The position numbers and the translations under genes were made by a program. From assembly GCF_019803445.1 (NCBI RefSeq), contig NZ_CP081844.1, positions 1,934,501 to 1,998,500 of the forward strand: DNA of 64,000 nt, read 5' to 3'. Positions within the stretch are counted from its first letter, which is position 1; every line of letters starts with the position of its first letter. The DNA comes from Caenibius sp. WL. Lineage in GTDB: Bacteria; Pseudomonadota; Alphaproteobacteria; Sphingomonadales; Sphingomonadaceae. Under the pieces are notes generated by a model, which saw only the letters and a list, made by a program, of their open reading frames with translations, was not told the origin of the DNA and ran no database searches. Of the stretch, positions 51,809-59,443 are shown in pieces.

Positions 51809-53014
51809 ATGATCGAAAATGACGTTGTGATCCGCATTGCGGCCAAGGGCGATGGCGCCACCGCATCGGGGCGGCATGTCCCCGGCGCCGTTCCCGGCGA
51901 TGCCGTGCTGCCCGATGGCACGCTTGTCCGCGGGCCGCACCATGTATCGCCGCCCTGCCGCCATTTCGGTGCCTGCGGCGGGTGCGAACTGCAATATGGC
52001 GATGATGCAGTTCTGGCCCAGTTCGTGGCTGAACGCGTGGTCCATGCCGCCGAAGGGCAGGGTATCGTGGCGGAACAGGTGCATCCGGCGCACCTTTCCC
52101 CGCCGTACAGCCGCCGCCGGGCAACGCTGCATGCTGTCAACGGCGGGGGCGGGCCTTTGATCGGCTTTCGCGAAGCGGGTTCGCACCGGATTGTCGGGTT
52201 GAAAGAATGCCCGGTGCTGGCCCCGGAACTGTTCGCGCTGATTGCGCCGCTGCACACGATGCTCAAATCGCGCAAAGGCAAATATGCGCTCGATATTACG
52301 CTGACGCTGACGGATCAGGGCGTCGATGCCGGGTTCAAGGGACTGACGCTTGAAGGGCTGGCGCAGACCGAGGCGGTGCTGGATTTCGCTCGTGACCACA
52401 AACTGGCGCGGTTGACGCTCGATCAGGGTTATGGCCCCGAAGCGATGTGGGAACCGGAACCGGTGACGGTTTCTCTGGCGGGCGTTCCGGTGGGCTTTCC
52501 GCCCGGCGCGTTCCTGCAGGCGACAGCGGATGGCGAAGCCGCGCTGGCCGCATCGGCGCGCGAATGGCTGGCCGGATCGCGCACGATTGCCGATCTGTTT
52601 TCCGGGTTGGGAACCTTCGCGTTCGCATTGGCGGGCGATGCCAAAGCGCTGGCGGTGGAAGCGGCGCAGGATGCCCATCTCTCTTGCAAGGCGGCTGCGG
52701 CGCGGATGCATATTCCGGTCCACGCGATGCATCGCGATCTTTTCCGCAATCCGTTGCAGCCCGATGAACTCAACCGCTTCGACGCCGTGCTGCTCGATCC
52801 GCCCCGTGCTGGCGCGCGGGAACAGATCAGGGCGCTGGCACAAAGCGCTGTGGGCCGGATCGTCTATGTCAGTTGCAATCCGATAAGCTGGGCCCGCGAT
52901 GCGCGGATTCTGGCCGATGCCGGTTATAGGCTGGCGCAGTTGCGGCCGGTGGGCCAGTTCCGCTGGTCAACGCATGTGGAACTAGTCAGCCTGTTTGTCA
53001 GGCAAGGTATTTAA
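51809..53014 (+). CDS. TrmA/RlmCD-family RNA m5U methyltransferase
   Basis: The 401-aa SAM-dependent RNA (uracil-5-)methyltransferase has iron-sulfur cysteines 50, 56, 59 (CRHFGACGGC) and 134 (KECPVL). The SAM loop is FSGLGTFAF, the LDPPRAGAREQ motif follows, and the catalytic Cys356 is in YVSCNPISWARD. Likely target is 23S rRNA uridine, but tRNA is possible. Its last 17 nt overlap the convergent hydrolase gene, which marks the edge of the XrtA locus. Confidence 0.92.
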   Translation: MIENDVVIRIAAKGDGATASGRHVPGAVPGDAVLPDGTLVRGPHHVSPPCRHFGACGGCELQYGDDAVLAQFVAERVVHAAEGQGIVAEQVHPAHLSPPYSRRRATLHAVNGGGGPLIGFREAGSHRIVGLKECPVLAPELFALIAPLHTMLKSRKGKYALDITLTLTDQGVDAGFKGLTLEGLAQTEAVLDFARDHKLARLTLDQGYGPEAMWEPEPVTVSLAGVPVGFPPGAFLQATADGEAALAASAREWLAGSRTIADLFSGLGTFAFALAGDAKALAVEAAQDAHLSCKAAAARMHIPVHAMHRDLFRNPLQPDELNRFDAVLLDPPRAGAREQIRALAQSAVGRIVYVSCNPISWARDARILADAGYRLAQLRPVGQFRWSTHVELVSLFVRQGI

Positions 53015-53777
53015 CAATCTGATTGTACAGCCATTCCTTTGCATCCTTTTCGGCAAAGGCATGGCTGGCACCGGGGCAGCAGGCGACGTGTGGATCAGCC
53101 TTCTCCCACTGCGCTGCGAAGATTTGCGCGGTGCGGTCACGTTCGGCCAGCAGGATATGCACCGGCCCGCCAAAGGCGGCGATCCCGTGTCGGAGCGCAT
53201 TGGCCAGAGGTGTCGGCCGGGCTGCGTTGGGCCGGGCGGCGGTGGTCAGGCCGCGTAACAGCTTTGCCGGGGAGATGCCGCCCGTCAGCAATCGCCGCCA
53301 TTCCGCTGGCCTCAGCAGTTTTTCGCGATAGCGGGCGCGGATTGTGGCAGGCGGATGAGGCGCTTCGATGCCGGTATCGTCCTGCACCCATGGATTGGCG
53401 AGGATCAGCGCGTCCAGCCCGGCGTCGGCGGTAAGCGCCAGCGCGGTCGCGGCATCGCAAATGCCGTAGCCCACGATCCTGCGCAAATGCGGCGCCTGCG
53501 CGCGAAAGCTGGCCACTGCCGCGCGAATATCGGGCCCGCTGTGGAGGAAGCCGCGATTCAGGCCGCTGCTGTCGCCCACACCGCGCCGATCGAACCGGAA
53601 CACGGGATAACCAGCCGCTGCCAGCCGTGTGGCAAGATGCGCCTGCCCCGAGAAAGCCCCTGCGCGCAATTCGTTGCCGCCGGACACGACCAGCAGGCCG
53701 GTCGTTCCCGCGCCATGGTCGAGCGTTGCCGCAAGTTCTTCCCCCTCGCAGAGGAACGAGAAGTGCCGGCGGGTCAC
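52998..53777 (-). CDS. XrtA (exosortase A) system-associated alpha/beta hydrolase 1
   Basis: The 259-aa alpha/beta hydrolase opens with VTRRHFSFLCEGEELAATL and has FRFDRRGVGDSSG. The nucleophile elbow reads GYGICDA, placing cysteine (Cys107) where serine is usual, and GASHAFAEKDAKEWL supplies the histidine. It fits the TIGR03100 exosortase-A-linked hydrolase family. The GTG start overlaps the hydrolase 2 stop (GTGA). The substrate is unknown; it may act on a thioester or ester made by the ACP/ligase pair nearby, which is inference. Confidence 0.8.
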   Translation of the reverse strand: MTRRHFSFLCEGEELAATLDHGAGTTGLLVVSGGNELRAGAFSGQAHLATRLAAAGYPVFRFDRRGVGDSSGLNRGFLHSGPDIRAAVASFRAQAPHLRRIVGYGICDAATALALTADAGLDALILANPWVQDDTGIEAPHPPATIRARYREKLLRPAEWRRLLTGGISPAKLLRGLTTAARPNAARPTPLANALRHGIAAFGGPVHILLAERDRTAQIFAAQWEKADPHVACCPGASHAFAEKDAKEWLYNQIVKYLA

Positions 53778-54451
53778 GGTGTGAGCCCCCGGATCAGCAT
53801 GTCGGCCAGTGCGCGGGCCTGAGCGGGCGACATATCGGGCTCGGCCCGCAACCACAGCCCGCTTTCGCCCAATGCTTTCTGGGGAATATCGATGAGGGCA
53901 TGGCTCTGCTCCAGCCGGGCTTCTTCCAGATCGGCGAAGAGGCGTGGTCCGAGGCTGTATCCGGCGAGCGCCACCCCCGCCGTGCGCCCGGTTTCCTGCA
54001 ATGCGGCGAGTGAGAGGTCGCGGCCCATTTCCCGCGCACCGATCTGTGCCGCCCGCAACATGGTTCGCAACTGCGCATCGCCGCCTGTGGGGGCATAGCG
54101 CCAGCCAGGCAGCCCGCCGGGTGCAAGCATGGCGCCTGCGCGGATGGTCAGCATATGCGTGGCGGCGAAATGGCAGGCAGCCGCCTGCGCCGCATGACGC
54201 CAACGCGCGAGATCTTGCCGCGCCAGCGGTTGCAGGCTTTCGTTGCAGCCCGGAAGGTCGGGCAGGAAACTGTCGATTCCCGCGTGGTCGAGCACGCGCA
54301 TGACAGCGACCGTCAACTGGCGCAGCTTGTGGGCTTCGTCGAACAGCGCGGGGAGGACGAGCAGCCGCCGCGCGCGCGCGCTGTCGAAAGCTATCGCCAA
54401 TTCGTCCTGAACCGCGCCGTCATCCCGTGGACAAGGCCAGCAAGCGATCAC
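53774..54451 (-). CDS. XrtA system-associated alpha/beta hydrolase 2-like protein (divergent)
   Basis: This 225-aa protein retains the alpha/beta-hydrolase opening strand and loop of the exosortase-associated hydrolase 2 family (LLVLPALFDEAHKLRQLTV, then FLPDLPGCNES) but has no clear GxSxG or GxCxG elbow; the expected position reads LTIRAGAM. It may be non-catalytic. The start is GTG 54451, 9 nt after the ACP gene, and it is coupled to hydrolase 1. Family assignment rests on the N-terminal pattern and context. Confidence 0.6.
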   Translation of the reverse strand: MIACWPCPRDDGAVQDELAIAFDSARARRLLVLPALFDEAHKLRQLTVAVMRVLDHAGIDSFLPDLPGCNESLQPLARQDLARWRHAAQAAACHFAATHMLTIRAGAMLAPGGLPGWRYAPTGGDAQLRTMLRAAQIGAREMGRDLSLAALQETGRTAGVALAGYSLGPRLFADLEEARLEQSHALIDIPQKALGESGLWLRAEPDMSPAQARALADMLIRGLTP

Positions 54452-54460
54452 TGCCGCCCG

Positions 54461-54787
54461 TCAGCCCCGCGCGGATTTTTCGTCGATGAAAGCCAGCAGT
54501 GCGCCGTAGGTTTCCAGCAGTTCGCCATCGACTTCGTCATCGTCGATCACAATGTGAAAACGGTCTTCGATTTCGGTCAGAAGCGTGGCCACCGCCATGG
54601 AGTCGAGTTCCGGCAAATGGCCGAACAGGCCGGTTTCGGCCGTGAACGCAGCCACCGCGTCGGTATTCACGCCCAGGACGTCGATCAATACGCGCCGCAA
54701 GGTCGCATCGCTGGCGGTGCCCTGCAGCGCGGGGAGTCCGGCTGCGCTATCCTCCGGTGTTTCGGAACTGGCTCGTATCTGGTCCAT
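54461..54787 (-). CDS. Acyl carrier protein, XrtA system-associated
   Basis: This is a 108-aa ACP. The phosphopantetheine-attachment serine is Ser63 in LPELDSMAVATLL, and acidic helices (EIEDRFHIVIDDDEVDGELLE) follow, as in carrier proteins. AAGGGG precedes the ATG, making the start firm. It lies in one leftward operon with the FemAB-like protein and hydrolases and is the natural partner of the divergently encoded acyl-CoA/acyl-ACP ligase. Confidence 0.88.
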   Translation of the reverse strand: MDQIRASSETPEDSAAGLPALQGTASDATLRRVLIDVLGVNTDAVAAFTAETGLFGHLPELDSMAVATLLTEIEDRFHIVIDDDEVDGELLETYGALLAFIDEKSARG

Positions 54788-54810
54788 GGTGTACCCCTTG
54801 GAAATTGCCC

Positions 54811-55803
54811 CTAGCCAGCGGATATGCCGCTTGCAAGCCGTTGCAGTGCAGCACGGGCGATGTGAGGCCAACTGCCAACGTGCGCGGGGTTATGGCAATC
54901 GAGCCGGAAACGCGGCCGGATTTCCTCCATCCAATCCGCCTTGTAACGATCGTGCCCGGTGCCGAAATCGACCAGAGCGACATGATCTCGATCGATCACA
55001 TGCTCCATCAGCGCAGCGGTGAGCACGGTCCCGGGGGAGAGGCGGTTCGATTCGGAACGATGGGCGAGCTTGTGGATGTAAGCCGTTCCTTGTTCGACCG
55101 TCCAGAACTGTGCGGCGACCGGTGCGCCCCCGTGCCGGGCGATCCCGAGGCGGAGCCTGCCTGCGCGGCCTTCCTCCATGGCGAAATCTTTCAGAAAGCG
55201 GGGATCGCCTTCGGACGGTTTCCAGCTTCCAGCATAAATATCCTGATAGATATCCCAGACATCACGATGAAATTCCGTGATTATATCGATGGAGAGAGCT
55301 TTCTCGCGGCGTGCAATCGTGGTGCGCAGAGGGCCGGGGCGGCTGGCAAGATAATCCGTATACCTGCGTCCTTTGACAGGAAGGATGTGGTTGGTATCGC
55401 ACGGGGTGCGGTGAACGAACCAGCCTGCTTCGCGAAACGCCTTGGTCAACAGGCTGGCGCTGGCGTCTTCATCGGGCAGCGGGGCGAGAACGATCCGCCG
55501 TGCGCGGCTTTTCAGATCGCGGGCCATGGCGGCGAACAGCGGCGCCGCAACGGCATTCTCCGTCAGAAGCGGCCGCCAGGTGAATGAGTACCAGTTCGTC
55601 AGCGCATCGAGCCGCTTGCTATCCATTTGCTGTAGAGGGAGCGCAGCCATGGTATCGCCTTGCTTGGCTACACAAAACACTATTTTCTTTTCATTGTGTT
55701 GTGTGAAAAGGTTAAACCATTCTGTGCGGTCAAAGGGGCCGGCCGAAACCGGTTTTGCCTCTTGCAAGACTGCCAAGCTGTCGTGATAGCTGACTGCAAT
55801 CAC
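54811..55803 (-). CDS. FemAB/GNAT-like acyltransferase, XrtA system-associated
   Basis: The 330-aa protein of the FemAB/GNAT acyltransferase fold carries the motifs LRTTIARREKALSIDIITEFH and FGTGHDRYKADWMEEIRPRF of the PEP-CTERM-associated FemAB-related family. It probably transfers an acyl or aminoacyl group to a sugar or amine. GTG 55803 with AAGGGGA 9 nt upstream is preferred: the ATG at 55839 would overlap the start of the divergent ligase gene. The 5' region is strikingly AT-rich. Confidence 0.78.
   Translation of the reverse strand: MIAVSYHDSLAVLQEAKPVSAGPFDRTEWFNLFTQHNEKKIVFCVAKQGDTMAALPLQQMDSKRLDALTNWYSFTWRPLLTENAVAAPLFAAMARDLKSRARRIVLAPLPDEDASASLLTKAFREAGWFVHRTPCDTNHILPVKGRRYTDYLASRPGPLRTTIARREKALSIDIITEFHRDVWDIYQDIYAGSWKPSEGDPRFLKDFAMEEGRAGRLRLGIARHGGAPVAAQFWTVEQGTAYIHKLAHRSESNRLSPGTVLTAALMEHVIDRDHVALVDFGTGHDRYKADWMEEIRPRFRLDCHNPAHVGSWPHIARAALQRLASGISAG
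55670..55704. promoter_or_regulatory. AT-rich patch with imperfect inverted repeat inside femAB
   Basis: ACACAAAACAC (55670-55680) and GTGTTGTGT (55696-55704) are imperfect inverted repeats. Bases 55671-55720 are 30% GC in an otherwise GC-rich region. TTGCTT (55660-55665) and TATTTT (55681-55686) are 15 bp apart and face the acyl-CoA ligase gene, about 155 bp upstream of its ATG. It is a candidate promoter or operator. Confidence 0.35.
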
Positions 55804-55837
55804 TCGTACCGTCCCCTTATCGGAGCTGCCAAGCCCC

Positions 55838-57364
55838 ATGCCTATTGCGCTCGATCCCGTGGCCAAGCCGGTCGATCATCTGGCCGAGTTCGGGGCCGAT
55901 GATGCGCCTGCGCTGATCCTGCGCGACAGGACGCTTACTTATCAGGACTTAAGGCAAGGTATAGCGGCCTTGGCCGCGTGGCTGCAGGCAAAAGTGCCGC
56001 AAGAGGGCGCGCGGGTGGCCAGTTGGGCGGCGAAAGGGGAACTGACCTGCCTGCTGCCTTTGGCCGCGGCGCGTGCGGGATTGGTTTATGTGCCGATCAA
56101 TCCGCTGCTGAAACATGCCCAGGTGGCGCATATCCTGGCCGATAGCGGCGCGGTGCTGCTCATAGGCAATGCCGCGCGCCTCGCCACGCTGGCAGACGAT
56201 GACGTGCCGGAACCATGCGAAGTGGTGGAGGAACAGGCGATCCGGGCCGCAATCGACCGGCAGGCACCGGGCCTGCCTCCTTCGGTGCGTGATCCGGGGG
56301 AACTGGCGGCGCTGCTCTATACCAGCGGTTCGACCGGCCGCCCGAAAGGGGTGATGCTGAGCCATGCCAATCTGTGGCTGGGCGCTGTCAGCGTGGCCCA
56401 TTATCTGGAGCTGGAAGCGGACGATGTGGTGCTGGCGGTCTTGCCGCTGTCTTTCGATTATGGACAGAACCAGTTGCTATCCATCTGGCGCGCGGGCGGT
56501 TGTGCCGTGCCGCTCGACTATCTGACGCCGCGGGATGTGATCAAGGCCTGCGCCAGGCACGGGGTCACCACTCTGGCGGCGGTGCCGCCGCTGTGGGTGC
56601 AACTGGTGGAACAGCCATGGCCCGACGAAGCGGTGGCGGCGATGCGGCGCTTGACCAACAGCGGCGGCGCTTTGACAGTCGATCTCGTCACCCGGCTGCG
56701 GGCGCTGTTCCCGGCCGCGCGCTTGTTTCCGATGTACGGGCTGACGGAAGCGTTTCGCTCCACGTATCTCGATCCCGCGCTGGTCGGCAGCCATCCGACG
56801 TCGATGGGGCGGGCCATTCCCTTCGCCGAAGTGCAGGTGATCGGCGATCACGGGGGGGAGACGCAGGCGAACGAGGAAGGGGAACTGGTCCATTGCGGCC
56901 CGTTGGTGGCGCTCGGTTACTGGCAGGATCCGCAGCGGACCGCCGAACGCTTCCGCCCCGCGCCGCCCAGTTCCACTTATGGCGGAACCGCTGTCTGGTC
57001 GGGCGATCGGGTACGGCGTGACGGGGAAGGGTTGCTCTATTTCGTCGGCCGCCGCGATGCGATGATCAAGAGCGCGGGTAACCGGATCAGCCCGCAGGAA
57101 GTGGAAGACGCCGCCCGTGCTACTGGACTGGTGGCTGAAGCGGTGGCAATCGGCGTGCCCGATGCGCGCCTGGGGCAGGCCGTGCATCTGGTGGTGCGCG
57201 CTGCGCCCGCCGCCGTCGATGCGGAAGAAGCCTTGCCCGCCGTGCTAGCCAGGGAGTTGCCCAATTTCATGCGGCCTCAGCAGATTCATTGGCGCGCGGC
57301 GATGCCGCTCAATCCCAACGGAAAGATTGATCGCGCCGCGCTCGAAGCGGACCTGCGCGCATGA
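55838..57364 (+). CDS. AMP-forming acyl-CoA/acyl-ACP ligase, XrtA system-associated
   Basis: The 508-aa ANL-family adenylating enzyme has the AMP-binding P-loop YTSGSTGRPKG at residues 161-171, MYGLTEAFRSTYLDP for the A5 motif, SGDRVRRDGEGLLYFVGRRD, and the C-terminal lysine in NPNGKIDRAAL. It belongs to the TIGR03098 ligase group linked to exosortase A. It probably activates a carboxylic acid and loads the ACP encoded across the divergent gap. The start is followed closely by the decarboxylase gene (ATGA overlap). Confidence 0.88.
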   Translation: MPIALDPVAKPVDHLAEFGADDAPALILRDRTLTYQDLRQGIAALAAWLQAKVPQEGARVASWAAKGELTCLLPLAAARAGLVYVPINPLLKHAQVAHILADSGAVLLIGNAARLATLADDDVPEPCEVVEEQAIRAAIDRQAPGLPPSVRDPGELAALLYTSGSTGRPKGVMLSHANLWLGAVSVAHYLELEADDVVLAVLPLSFDYGQNQLLSIWRAGGCAVPLDYLTPRDVIKACARHGVTTLAAVPPLWVQLVEQPWPDEAVAAMRRLTNSGGALTVDLVTRLRALFPAARLFPMYGLTEAFRSTYLDPALVGSHPTSMGRAIPFAEVQVIGDHGGETQANEEGELVHCGPLVALGYWQDPQRTAERFRPAPPSSTYGGTAVWSGDRVRRDGEGLLYFVGRRDAMIKSAGNRISPQEVEDAARATGLVAEAVAIGVPDARLGQAVHLVVRAAPAAVDAEEALPAVLARELPNFMRPQQIHWRAAMPLNPNGKIDRAALEADLRA

Positions 57365-58587
57365 AGCCTCTTGGCCCCATTCCAGCCGGATATGGCACTG
57401 TCGATGGCGAACTGGCGGTTGGCGGAGTGCCGGTCAGCATGCTGGTGGAACAGGCGGGGGGCACACCGCTATTCGTCTATTCGCGGCAAATGCTCGCCGA
57501 TCGCGTGGCCATGTTGCGGGCAGCGATGCCGAAGCGGCTGGCACTGCATTATGCCATAAAAGCCAATCCATTTCTTCCGATACTTGAGGCAATGGATCAA
57601 CTTGTGGACGGGTTCGATATCGCTTCTGGCGGCGAACTCGATCTCGTCCGGCAGGCCGGTATTGATCCTGGGCGGGTCAGTTTCGCCGGGCCGGGCAAGC
57701 GCGATGCGGAACTGGAAAGCGCGATCGCGGCCGGGGTGGCGCTCAATCTCGAATCCGAAGGCGAAGCGCGCCGCGCACTGGCTATCGCCGACCGCTTGGG
57801 CGTGAGCCCGCGCCTTGCCGTGCGGGTCAATCCCGATTTCGAATTGCGCGGATCGGGCATGAAGATGGGCGGCGGGGCCAAGCCGTTCGGGATCGATGCC
57901 GAACGGGTTCCGGCGCTGATCCGCACGATTGTGGCCGCAGGCGCGCAATGGCATGGCCTGCACATCTTTTCGGGCAGTCAGGCGCTCAGCGCCGAGGCGG
58001 TGAGCGAAGCGCAGGCCAACGCCCTGGAACTTGCCGCCCGTCTGGCCGAAAGTGCGGGGGTGCCGCTGCCGCATTGCAATCTTGGGGGCGGTTTCGGCAT
58101 TCCCTATTTTGCGGGGGATGCGCCGCTCGACATAACGGCGGTTGGCGTGGCCCTGGAGGAGCGGTTCGCGGCTTTGCCCGATGCGCTGCGCGAGACCGAA
58201 TTCTGCATCGAACTGGGCCGCTATCTGGTGGGCGAAGCGGGTGTGTATCTGACACGGATCGTCGATCGGAAAATCAGCCACGGCGAAACCTATCTCGTCA
58301 CCGATGGCGGGCTGCATCACCAACTGGCGGCATCCGGCAATTTCGGGACGGTGGTCCGGCGCAATTATCCGGTGGCCATCACCTCGCGCTATGGCGCGGA
58401 ACCGGTTGAAGAAGCGAACATTGTCGGCTGTCTGTGCACGCCGCTGGACCGGCTAGCCGACAAGGCGCCGGTGCCGCATGCGGAGGAAGGCGATCTGGTT
58501 GCCGTGTTCTGTGCCGGAGCCTACGGCGCCAGCGCCAGCCCGGCCATGTTCCTGGGGCAGGGCCCGGCTCGGGAAGTGCTCGTTTGA
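57361..58587 (+). CDS. PLP-dependent decarboxylase (fold type III), XrtA system-associated
   Basis: The 408-aa protein resembles diaminopimelate/ornithine decarboxylases. The PLP lysine is Lys67 in LHYAIKANPF; FDIASGGELDLV, the glycine loop GGGFGIPYF, and the C-terminal CLCTPLDRLAD with VFCAGAYGASASP complete the fold. It matches the exosortase-A-associated TIGR03099 subgroup. The substrate is unknown; a basic or diamino acid is likely. ATGA overlap with the ligase indicates tight coupling, which suggests the two products act together. Confidence 0.9.
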   Translation: MKPLGPIPAGYGTVDGELAVGGVPVSMLVEQAGGTPLFVYSRQMLADRVAMLRAAMPKRLALHYAIKANPFLPILEAMDQLVDGFDIASGGELDLVRQAGIDPGRVSFAGPGKRDAELESAIAAGVALNLESEGEARRALAIADRLGVSPRLAVRVNPDFELRGSGMKMGGGAKPFGIDAERVPALIRTIVAAGAQWHGLHIFSGSQALSAEAVSEAQANALELAARLAESAGVPLPHCNLGGGFGIPYFAGDAPLDITAVGVALEERFAALPDALRETEFCIELGRYLVGEAGVYLTRIVDRKISHGETYLVTDGGLHHQLAASGNFGTVVRRNYPVAITSRYGAEPVEEANIVGCLCTPLDRLADKAPVPHAEEGDLVAVFCAGAYGASASPAMFLGQGPAREVLV

Positions 58588-58785
58588 GAGCCCAATAGCC
58601 CCCTCTTATGCGTCCCGTTCTGGCACAGCGACCAATTGCTGTACTGCAAGCGAAGATTCGGTCGCAAAAGGCTAACGGTATGTTCACCTTTTCTCGCGAT
58701 AGCGGACCCGAACACAGGTGAGCGGATTTCGGGCAGGTGAGCCTGGGCGTCCGCCGCCCCCGCCAGGCCGCAAGGATGCGCATAG

Positions 58786-59427
58786 ATGTTGAATACATGT
58801 TTCGCCCGAACCCTGTCGCTGTGCGCGCTTGCCGTCATGGCCTTGACGGGCTGCGCGGCAACCGGCGGCAGCCAGCTTCCGCCCGCGCAATTCGTGGCGA
58901 TGCAGGAAGGGCCGGGCGAAGACTATGTGATCGGCCCGCTCGATGAACTCACCATCCATGTCTGGCGCAATCCCGAACTGGGGGCCAGCGTGCAGGTGCG
59001 GCCCGACGGGCGCATCACCACCCCGCTGGTGACGGATATGCCCGCGGTGGGCAAAACGCCGTCGATGCTGGCGGAAGATATCCGCCTGCAATTGTCGCAA
59101 TATATCAACGAACCGCTGGTGTCGGTGATCGTCAACAAGTTTGCCGGCACGTTCAGCCAGCAGGTGCGCGTTGTCGGGGCGACGGAGAAGCCGGCCTCGA
59201 TCCCTTATCGCGCCAACATGACGCTGCTCGACGCGATGATCTCCGTGGGCGGCCTGAGCGAATATGCGGCGGGCAACCGCGCCAAGTTGATCCGGTTCGA
59301 CAAGGAATCCGGCCGGCAGAAGGAATACAACATCCGCCTCGGCGATCTCCTCAAGAAAGGGGAGAGCAAGGCGAATGTACTGTTGATGCCGGGGGATGTC
59401 ATCATCATTCCGGAAAGCCTGTTCTGA
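58786..59427 (+). CDS. XrtA system polysaccharide export lipoprotein (Wza-like)
   Basis: The 213-aa outer-membrane export lipoprotein has a lipobox at Cys23 (LTGC), the Poly_export domain (GPLDELTIHVWRNPELGASV) and a following SLBB-type domain (VRVVGATEKPASIPYRANMTLLDAM). AAGGA lies about 11 nt before the ATG. The 198-bp gap after the decarboxylase probably holds its promoter. It forms the exit channel of the EPS machine with the Wzz-like and barrel proteins downstream. Confidence 0.92.
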   Translation: MLNTCFARTLSLCALAVMALTGCAATGGSQLPPAQFVAMQEGPGEDYVIGPLDELTIHVWRNPELGASVQVRPDGRITTPLVTDMPAVGKTPSMLAEDIRLQLSQYINEPLVSVIVNKFAGTFSQQVRVVGATEKPASIPYRANMTLLDAMISVGGLSEYAAGNRAKLIRFDKESGRQKEYNIRLGDLLKKGESKANVLLMPGDVIIIPESLF

Positions 59428-59443
59428 GGTACGAGCCAGGGGC

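Noticed and set aside
58624-58642. Sigma-54-like promoter (TGGCAC ... TTGC) before the EPS export gene
   Set aside because: The spacing between the GG and GC elements is about 4 nt too long for a -24/-12 promoter. The idea is attractive because some XrtA systems use sigma-54, but the site does not fit.
58588-58785. A small gene or RNA in the gap before the EPS export gene
   Set aside because: No credible reading frame, hairpin terminator or conserved RNA fold was seen. The gap is most simply a promoter region.
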